Below are positions 58,701 to 64,000 of a stretch of DNA of 64,000 bases, piece after piece. Both the position numbers and the translations under genes were made by a program. This stretch comes from Paenibacillus pabuli NBRC 13638 (GTDB lineage: Bacteria; Bacillota; Bacilli; Paenibacillales; Paenibacillaceae): NCBI RefSeq assembly GCF_001514495.1, contig NZ_BCNM01000007.1, forward strand, positions 1-64,000, given 5' to 3'. The notes under the pieces are model-generated. The model did not search any database. It worked only from the letters and a program-made list of their open reading frames with translations, and was not told the DNA's origin. Within the stretch, counting starts at the first letter, position 1. The number at the start of each line of letters is the position of its first letter.

Positions 58701-60203
58701 TTATTGAACCTTAACCATCTGGAATTGCTGATTCGTACCGCCATTATCTGTCCACTGGATGGCTGCTGCCCCGTCTGCCAGGGATTGTCCGGAAATATCA
58801 AGCACCTTGCCTGTGCTGCGGTTTTTCAATTTGTAATAACCACCACCGACACGAACCAACTGCCATTGCTGACTGGCCCAGCCGCCATCGTTCCACTGTT
58901 CAATAACCGCTCCATCTGCTGTAGAGCCATTCTCTACACCGATCAGCTTGCCGCTGGATCGGTTGATGATTTTGACATACCCGCCACCCGCATCCGTGAT
59001 CTGCCACTGCTGACTGGCCCAGCCGCCATCTGCCCGCTGCTCCAGATCGGCACCGTTATCCGCAGAACCCCCGATGACATTAAGCAATTTATTGCTTTTG
59101 CGACTAATGAATTGATACGAATCATTCGTGTCCCATACATCAGGCGTATCCACCCCGGTTACGGAACCCGTGGCTGCATCAATGGTAATACTGCTTGCCC
59201 AGTTCATCGCCAGACTGGTTGCACTTGGGAAAGACAACGGCAGCCACACATACTTGGAGTCCTGCACCGGCCCGCTCCAGGCGCCAGCCCAGCGATCACC
59301 CATATAGAGATAGGAGGTTGTCTGTGAGCCTTCCACCGGAAGCACGTAGGTTGATTGAGAACCATAGGTTGTATTGTCTCCAAAGTTGCTCAAGCCGCTC
59401 CACGTGCCAGTTATGCTGGAGGCAGTCGCATATTTGGCCTGATTCGGATTCCACCCCGTAGCCCCGGATGTGATCAGGAAGTAGACGCCACCCTTTTTGA
59501 ACATGGCAGGCGCCTCACGATATTGACCCGGCCACAGCGTCTTTACGAGCGATTCCACACCAAGAAAATCTGGAGTCAGCTTGTAGATATTCAGGTCGGC
59601 ATTCACTTTGGTCGCTGAGATGAGGTAAGCCGTGCCGTTGTCGTTGTATACCGTCATGTCTCTCGAATCATAGCCAAGCGGCCGATAGCTGCCCACATAC
59701 GTATAATTGCCATCCACTGTACTTGAGGTCGCTACAGCCACTCTGGCTTCACCATAGTCGACTCCGTTTTCCTTATGCATCCAAAGAACATACTTGCCTG
59801 TTGCACTGTTATAGATGACTTTCGGGCGTTCGATGTTGGAAATGTTCAGCTCGGCAGCCGAGCTGCTGGTGAGCACATCATTGCGATACTCCCAGTTTTT
59901 CAGATCTGCAGAACGATATACGGAAACCGCCTTGAACGTTCCATTGGGGTTGCGGTTCTCTCCAAACCAGTAATAGTACCCGTTAGCCTTAATCATCCCG
60001 CCCCCATGGGCATGGATCACATTACCGTCCGTATCCTTGAACTGTACCCCGTTGGTCACACTGAGTGGAGCAGCGGAAGCCTGTTGTCCTGGAGCGATCA
60101 GCATGCCTAGCGATTGTAGCGCCAGGATTAGAGCAAGCAGATAACATAGACGACGAGCGAAACGATGTGAATTTGTTTTCTTTTTCAACCAACCCTCATT
60201 CAT
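58701..60203 (-). CDS. Secreted GH43 enzyme with ricin-type lectin domain (exo-beta-1,3-galactanase-like)
   Basis: 500 residues from the ATG at 60203 (11 nt after GGAGG). Long basic signal peptide ending near ASAAP. A five-bladed GH43-like propeller (about 50-355): GNVIHAHGGGMIKANGYYYWFGENR, IERPKVIYNSATGKYVLWMH, YDSRDMTVYNDNGTAYLISA and REAPAMFKKGGVYFLITSGATGW, a pattern I associate with subfamily 24 (exo-beta-1,3-galactanases). C-terminal RICIN trefoil (about 365-500) with three QWQI/QWQL/QFQM repeats. It probably trims arabinogalactan-type side chains outside the cell. A cre-like site is upstream. Confidence 0.85.
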   Translation of the reverse strand: MNEGWLKKKTNSHRFARRLCYLLALILALQSLGMLIAPGQQASAAPLSVTNGVQFKDTDGNVIHAHGGGMIKANGYYYWFGENRNPNGTFKAVSVYRSADLKNWEYRNDVLTSSSAAELNISNIERPKVIYNSATGKYVLWMHKENGVDYGEARVAVATSSTVDGNYTYVGSYRPLGYDSRDMTVYNDNGTAYLISATKVNADLNIYKLTPDFLGVESLVKTLWPGQYREAPAMFKKGGVYFLITSGATGWNPNQAKYATASSITGTWSGLSNFGDNTTYGSQSTYVLPVEGSQTTSYLYMGDRWAGAWSGPVQDSKYVWLPLSFPSATSLAMNWASSITIDAATGSVTGVDTPDVWDTNDSYQFISRKSNKLLNVIGGSADNGADLEQRADGGWASQQWQITDAGGGYVKIINRSSGKLIGVENGSTADGAVIEQWNDGGWASQQWQLVRVGGGYYKLKNRSTGKVLDISGQSLADGAAAIQWTDNGGTNQQFQMVKVQ

Positions 60204-60230
60204 AGAACATTGCACCTCCACGATTTATTA

Positions 60231-60244
60231 ATAAAGCGCTTACA
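60231..60244 (-). promoter_or_regulatory. Candidate cre site before the GH43 gene
   Basis: TGTAAGCGCTTTAT on the minus strand, one mismatch to the CcpA consensus, 28 bp upstream of the start codon. Confidence 0.55.
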
Positions 60245-60428
60245 ATAAAATCGATACGTCTCTTCTTCCTCCGATCGATGATGCATTTCATAGATTACTT
60301 GTTTCTCAGACTGGCTTGGCACTCACCTCCTGATTACGATTGTATCCGCCATCCCCCTGCTCGAATAGTGAACAATACGGCGGAACATGTACGAATACAC
60401 ACTGAACTTATGGAGCGAACAGCAAAAA
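60245..60428. other. GH43 upstream region with a spare ribosome binding site
   Basis: No supported gene. On the minus strand AGGAGGTGA occurs near 60325-60333, 3 nt before a GTG (60322) that opens a 40-codon frame whose stop overlaps the GH43 start codon by ATGA. Spacing is poor and the product is not protein-like, so I do not call it. Confidence 0.3.
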
Positions 60429-60448
60429 GACGCTTCATCCGAAGCGTC
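60429..60448 (-). terminator. Terminator of the PepSY genes
   Basis: Perfect stem GACGCTTC-atcc-GAAGCGTC followed on the minus strand by TTTTTGC. Confidence 0.9.
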
Positions 60449-60560
60449 CCCTGTTATACACAATTCAAATCCCTATAATATACGTTATCTCTAGCTGCTC
60501 TTAGGGTAGCTGCAACTACATGTTGTTCACATTCATTAGCTTGTGTGCTAACGTTATTTC

Positions 60561-61193
60561 TTAATCTTCGTCGTCAAAATCCTGATCAAACGACAGCACT
60601 TTACCCGTGTTCGCATCGACGTCTACATCGGCTTCACCGTTGGCTATTCTCAGTTCCACTTCATAAACATAACGGCCGTTATCATGATCCAGTTCGATTT
60701 CGGTTACTTTTCCGCCTGTCACCTGTTTCAGGGCAATGTTCGAAGCTTGTGCCTCTGTCAGTTTAACCTGTTTTGAAGCAGCTTGATTGGAAGACGTACC
60801 TGCCACAGTGCCATTATAATCATCGTCGTCATCGTAATCTTCATCATCGACTACAGCAAGGATTTTACCTGTGTAGGCATCCAAACGAACGACAACGTCG
60901 TTGCTTCCTTTTTTGTCGATTTCAACTTCATAGAACGTTTGTCCGTTTCTGCGCTCCAGATCCACATCATCCACTTTGCCATCAGTTGCTTTCAAGGCTG
61001 CTTCTTTTGCCTGTGCGACCGTCAGCAACTTACCTGTGTTGTTCTGGGTCTGTGTTACTGACTGTGTAGTAGATGTTTGCGTAGGCTGTACCGATTGTCC
61101 GTTTACACTCCCACTAGCCGCAACGGCTGATCCTCCGAGCAGCACCGCTGCCGACAAGCTGCCAATCCATAGTTTATGTTTGTTCATCATCAT
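60561..61193 (-). CDS. Secreted protein with two PepSY domains
   Basis: 210 residues. Signal peptide (cleavage near residue 26), Gln/Thr-rich linker, then two PepSY domains (about 55-118 and 140-207), each with the pattern AKEAALKATDGKVDDVDLERRNGQTFYEVEI ... DAYTGKILAV. Acidic DDE clusters end both domains. PepSY domains are thought to inhibit or tether extracytoplasmic proteases or to sense the cell envelope. The promoter carries the same motif as the neighbouring PepSY gene. Confidence 0.9.
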   Translation of the reverse strand: MMMNKHKLWIGSLSAAVLLGGSAVAASGSVNGQSVQPTQTSTTQSVTQTQNNTGKLLTVAQAKEAALKATDGKVDDVDLERRNGQTFYEVEIDKKGSNDVVVRLDAYTGKILAVVDDEDYDDDDDYNGTVAGTSSNQAASKQVKLTEAQASNIALKQVTGGKVTEIELDHDNGRYVYEVELRIANGEADVDVDANTGKVLSFDQDFDDED

Positions 61194-61274
61194 CGTTCAT
61201 CTCCTCGTTGTTGTTCTCGTTCTCGTCTACAGTTATAGATTAACCTGTACGAATGAGAGTTCAGCGAGAGTCAG

Positions 61275-61291
61275 ATTAGAATTTGATGAGA
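61275..61291. promoter_or_regulatory. Response-regulator binding motif, copy 2
   Basis: ATTAGAATTTGATGAGA, identical at 15 of 17 positions to the motif at 62202. Further TCTCAT-like half-sites on the minus strand at 61253-61258 reach the -35 region of a possible promoter (TATAAC at 61237-61232). Confidence 0.6.
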
Positions 61292-61334
61292 ACATGAGTG
61301 AGAACCTCACAGAATGGCTTCTATACCTATACCT

Positions 61335-62132
61335 TTAATCCTCGTCATCATCCCAAGTGACCGAACGAATCGCACCTGAAATGGCATTCACCTGCACAAT
61401 GGCCTCACGACCGTCATCCAGGTCAATTTCAACCAGATAATACGGATTGCCACTGTTTGTTCCACGGAGTTCGATATCATCCACTTCACCTGGAACCTTA
61501 GCCAGTGCCTTCTGCTTTGCTTCTTTTTCGCTCAGAAATGAAGTCTTGGTGCCTTCCCCTGTCGTCGGGTCGGGTGAAGATGCTTCCAGTGTCTTTGAAG
61601 ACTGTTTCTCTCCGTTATACGGATCAATGGTCCATTGCTCACGACCATTGTCCTTCATCTTGAATACCGCCAGATACACCGGGCTTCCCTGCTGCTCGAC
61701 CAGTTCAAGTGATACCAGCTCGGCATTCGTTTGTTTCAGCAATTCCGTCTTGATCTGTTCCCGGCTCCATAACGTTTTCTCCTCGGCTTGAGGGTTGGAC
61801 TCCAGCCGTTTAATGGAATTCACGGTCGCCGTAACCGCATCCACTTGTACGTCATACAGTCCGGTTTCCGAGCGGAGCTGCATGATATAGGCCCCGTCCT
61901 TTAACGTGGAATTCACGATTTCTCCCGGATATTGATCCAAGACCGATTGGGCCGCTGCATCTGCTGTTAACGACACGCGTTCAGATTGCCAGGGCTTCCA
62001 CCACATGATCGCTACAACCACAAGGAGAGCCAGGAGCCCCGAACTCCACCAAAATGAACTTCTTGGCTTCGCCCATCCTTTGCGTCGTTGTTCTTCCCGT
62101 TTCATTTCCGGACGCCCCTCATGCTCTTCCAT
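61335..62132 (-). CDS. Membrane-anchored PepSY domain protein
   Basis: 265 residues. Basic cytoplasmic N-terminus, one membrane helix (about 28-47), then an extracellular part with three PepSY-like units (about 55-110, 118-180, 200-262) ending in DDED. Starts at the ATG 6 nt after AAGGGGGG. It lies 78 bp downstream of the sensor kinase with its own promoter and a conserved motif, and probably reports on or tunes the envelope signal that the kinase detects. Confidence 0.88.
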   Translation of the reverse strand: MEEHEGRPEMKREEQRRKGWAKPRSSFWWSSGLLALLVVVAIMWWKPWQSERVSLTADAAAQSVLDQYPGEIVNSTLKDGAYIMQLRSETGLYDVQVDAVTATVNSIKRLESNPQAEEKTLWSREQIKTELLKQTNAELVSLELVEQQGSPVYLAVFKMKDNGREQWTIDPYNGEKQSSKTLEASSPDPTTGEGTKTSFLSEKEAKQKALAKVPGEVDDIELRGTNSGNPYYLVEIDLDDGREAIVQVNAISGAIRSVTWDDDED

Positions 62133-62185
62133 TTTGTTCCCCCCTTACTCACTCTCTTATAATCCGAAATCGTACTGTGTTTACC

Positions 62186-62218
62186 AGTATATAAGAGAAG
62201 AATGAGAATTTCATGAGA
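62186..62218 (-). promoter_or_regulatory. PepSY promoter with response-regulator motif, copy 1
   Basis: The motif ATGAGAATTTCATGAGA (62202-62218; TCTCAT repeats at 11-bp spacing on the minus strand) covers the -35 position of a promoter whose -10 is TATACT at 62191-62186. It overlaps the end of the kinase gene. Confidence 0.6.
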
Positions 62219-63587
62219 GCGGCCCGTTCTGTAGGGATGTCGGCAAAATAATGGAAGCCTCGGTTCCTCTGCCCTCGGTACTGTTCAGTTCAATACGTGC
62301 GCCCACGGCCTCGGCAATATCTTTGGCAAGGGACAGTCCCAAGCCCGAACCGCTTGTTCCGCCGCTGCGTGTTCTGGCCTGATCAACGCGATAGAATCGG
62401 TCAAACACTTTGGACAATTCCTCTTCCCGCATGCCGATTCCCGTATCCACAATACGTATTCGACATTCCTGCCCCTTTGTCTCCAGCCTGACTTCAATGG
62501 CATCCTCACTATACTTACGGGCATTGTCCAGCAAAATAAATAGCAGCTGCTTCAGCTTGCTCCCATCGCTAATCGCCCATATTCTGCCCGGATCGTCGCA
62601 GTGCACTTCCCGATGGTAGGCTTCGTGAAATGCACGTGTGGTATCCAGCGCAAGCCGGGTGATATCCACCCGCTCCAGCTGCACATTCCACTGCTCTGGC
62701 TGCTTCGCCAGCAATAGCAGCTGTTCGGTCATCTCCCGCATGCGCACGGATTCGGACAGAATGGCTTCCACCGCCTCGTCGAATACTTCGGGTCGATCCT
62801 TACCCCTTCGTTGCAGCAGACTGGCATAACTTTCAATGATGGTGAGTGGTGTTTTCAGTTCATGAGAAGCATCAGAAACAAAGCGCTCCTGCCGCTCGAA
62901 GTTGGATTCAAGCAGATCCATCATACGGTTGAACGTCTGCCCCATCGTTTTCAGCTCATCCTTCGATTTTTCGTCGAGCGGAAGCCGCTTGAACTGGCCG
63001 CTTGACTGAATATCACTCATCGTGCGTGTCATCTGCTGGATCGGCCGTGTCATCCGGTTCGCCAAAATACGACTGGAGATGATGGCTGGAATCAGCGCGA
63101 TGATGGTTACAGCAACCAGAACTGTACGAAGCACAGACAGGCGATTCTCGGTATCTTCAATGCTCTCGGTGACTTGTAGATTCACCACTTCCCCGTCCGG
63201 CCAGATCACTGGAACAGAGACCCAGACATAACCGATTTGCTCAACTTGGGTATACTCGGATTTCTTTTCACTTTCGTATTTGTAGGATAGCTTGCTCAGC
63301 TGCTCCTCTGCCGAGGTCGTCACCGGCGGGGAGCTGGTGCCGTCTTCATTGACGATTCGGAGCATGCCATCCAGCGGCGCGTAGGCCCGGAGCAAGTCGT
63401 CCGGCGGAATGGAGCCGGCAGACTGGCGCACTCCTTTTACAATAGACTCGGCCTCAGCTTCAACCCGCTTGATCTCGTTATCGATCGACATCCGTTCAAA
63501 CACGATATACACCGACAGGTTGACGGCAATCAGCAGCACGGCGAACAATACGGACGAGTATCCGTAAATTTTGCTGCGCAGACTCAT
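62211..63587 (-). CDS. Sensor histidine kinase (HAMP-HisKA-HATPase)
   Basis: 458 residues: membrane helices at about 12-32 and 155-175, extracellular sensor loop between, HAMP (about 178-230), HisKA with FVSDASHELKTPLTIIESYASLL, N box LLFILLDNARKYS and G box TSGSGLGLSLAKDI. The ATG overlaps the regulator stop by 4 bp. Cotranscribed with the OmpR-type regulator and followed by two PepSY genes. Confidence 0.93.
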   Translation of the reverse strand: MSLRSKIYGYSSVLFAVLLIAVNLSVYIVFERMSIDNEIKRVEAEAESIVKGVRQSAGSIPPDDLLRAYAPLDGMLRIVNEDGTSSPPVTTSAEEQLSKLSYKYESEKKSEYTQVEQIGYVWVSVPVIWPDGEVVNLQVTESIEDTENRLSVLRTVLVAVTIIALIPAIISSRILANRMTRPIQQMTRTMSDIQSSGQFKRLPLDEKSKDELKTMGQTFNRMMDLLESNFERQERFVSDASHELKTPLTIIESYASLLQRRGKDRPEVFDEAVEAILSESVRMREMTEQLLLLAKQPEQWNVQLERVDITRLALDTTRAFHEAYHREVHCDDPGRIWAISDGSKLKQLLFILLDNARKYSEDAIEVRLETKGQECRIRIVDTGIGMREEELSKVFDRFYRVDQARTRSGGTSGSGLGLSLAKDIAEAVGARIELNSTEGRGTEASIILPTSLQNGPLS

Positions 63588-64000
63588 ACTTGCTCCTTCA
63601 GGACGTAACCCACACCTCGAACCGTATGTATTAAGGGTGGTGTGAATCCGTTATCGACTTTTTTGCGCACATAACGGATATACACATCCACCACATTGGT
63701 ATCTCCATAATAATCGTATCCCCAGACAGCCTGAACAATCTGGTCCCGGCTGAGCACCTGGCGCTGGTTTTGCAGCAAATATACCAACAGATCGAACTCA
63801 CGCGGGGTAAGCTCAATTGGTTTACCATCCCGGGATACCTCGCGGGTTCCTTCATTTAGTTTTAAATTGCCTGCGGTGAGCCAGCCTGTCTTGTGTTCCG
63901 CCGTATGCTCCGACGACTCTGCCGTAACCCGTGTGACCGAAGAGGAGGATCGGGCAGCAGCCGATGCAGCACTCAGTCGCAGTGCCGCGCGCACTCTCGC
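63584..64000 (-). CDS. OmpR-family response regulator (N-terminus outside window)
   Basis: The frame is open to the window end; 138 residues are visible. They begin ARVRAALRLS, the usual end of a receiver domain, then an Ala/Ser linker and a complete winged-helix domain (LTPREFDLLVYLLQNQRQVLSRDQIVQAVWGYDYYGDTNVVDVYIRYVRKKI-like, TVRGVGYVLKE). Partner of the kinase downstream and likely binder of the shared motif in the two PepSY promoters. Confidence 0.93.
   Translation of the reverse strand, partial: ARVRAALRLSAASAAARSSSSVTRVTAESSEHTAEHKTGWLTAGNLKLNEGTREVSRDGKPIELTPREFDLLVYLLQNQRQVLSRDQIVQAVWGYDYYGDTNVVDVYIRYVRKKVDNGFTPPLIHTVRGVGYVLKEQV

Noticed and set aside
60200..60322. 40-codon frame upstream of the GH43 gene whose stop overlaps the GH43 start
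   Set aside because: AGGAGG is only 3 nt from the GTG, the frame contains the cre site, and the translated sequence resembles no family. Kept only as a note.

Overview
The window looks like one continuous chromosomal stretch of a Paenibacillus-type Firmicute. The evidence is roughly balanced GC, strong AGGAGG ribosome binding sites, frequent TTG and GTG starts, an SLH-anchored surface protein, several CUT1 sugar ABC transporters without their own ATPase, a YesM/YesN two-component pair, and many carbohydrate-active enzymes. No rRNA, tRNA, CRISPR array, intact insertion sequence or prophage was seen. Both ends cut genes: the SLH protein at the left and an OmpR-type regulator at the right.

Left part (1-14.4 kb): the 3' end of an InlB-repeat/SLH surface protein; a LysR regulator followed by an M20 amidohydrolase and a YfcC-type carrier; a TetR/SMR/DUF5360 cassette resembling the yvaFED group of Bacillus subtilis; a two-component system with a beta-propeller lipoprotein; an Rpn-type nuclease with an internal 12-bp tandem repeat; an AraC regulator; and a MATE exporter. 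From 14.7 to 23.9 kb a YesM/YesN-type kinase/regulator pair sits between two complete CUT1 ABC importers.

Middle part (24-43 kb): lspA, a UPF0303 protein, a nucleoside hydrolase, and a four-gene membrane cluster resembling E. coli yjfLMC (DUF350, YgiB-like lipoprotein, glutathionylspermidine-synthase-like ATP-grasp, one unknown). Next comes an ABC-F ATPase preceded by an unannotated 53-codon leader ORF and a terminator, which is the layout of a ribosome-controlled attenuator. A five-gene PTS operon (PRD regulator, IIA, IIB, IIC, class II aldolase) follows, then an APH-fold kinase with a glycosyltransferase, a TetR/flavin-reductase pair that share a candidate operator, and a secreted protein with stalk-like repeats.

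Right part (43-64 kb): a beta-mannan/mannooligosaccharide locus with a GH113 hydrolase, two GH130 phosphorylases, a cellobiose-2-epimerase-like enzyme, a CUT1 importer and a LacI regulator. Paired CG-centred operators lie in the divergent promoter region. A secreted PL1 pectate lyase with a perfect cre site and a DUF2179 membrane protein follow. Next is a very small holin-like toxin gene whose ribosome binding site is folded into a hairpin and which faces a candidate antisense RNA (a type I toxin-antitoxin module). The window closes with an ABC exporter pair, a secreted GH43 enzyme with a ricin-type lectin domain, and two PepSY proteins next to a two-component system; both PepSY promoter regions carry the same 17-bp motif.

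The least ordinary items are the type I toxin locus (55.5-55.9 kb), the ABC-F leader (31.5-31.8 kb), the yjfLMC-like operon (26.4-29 kb), the Rpn nuclease repeat and an inverted-repeat intergenic element (29.27-29.46 kb). Function names rest on motif recognition without database searches.
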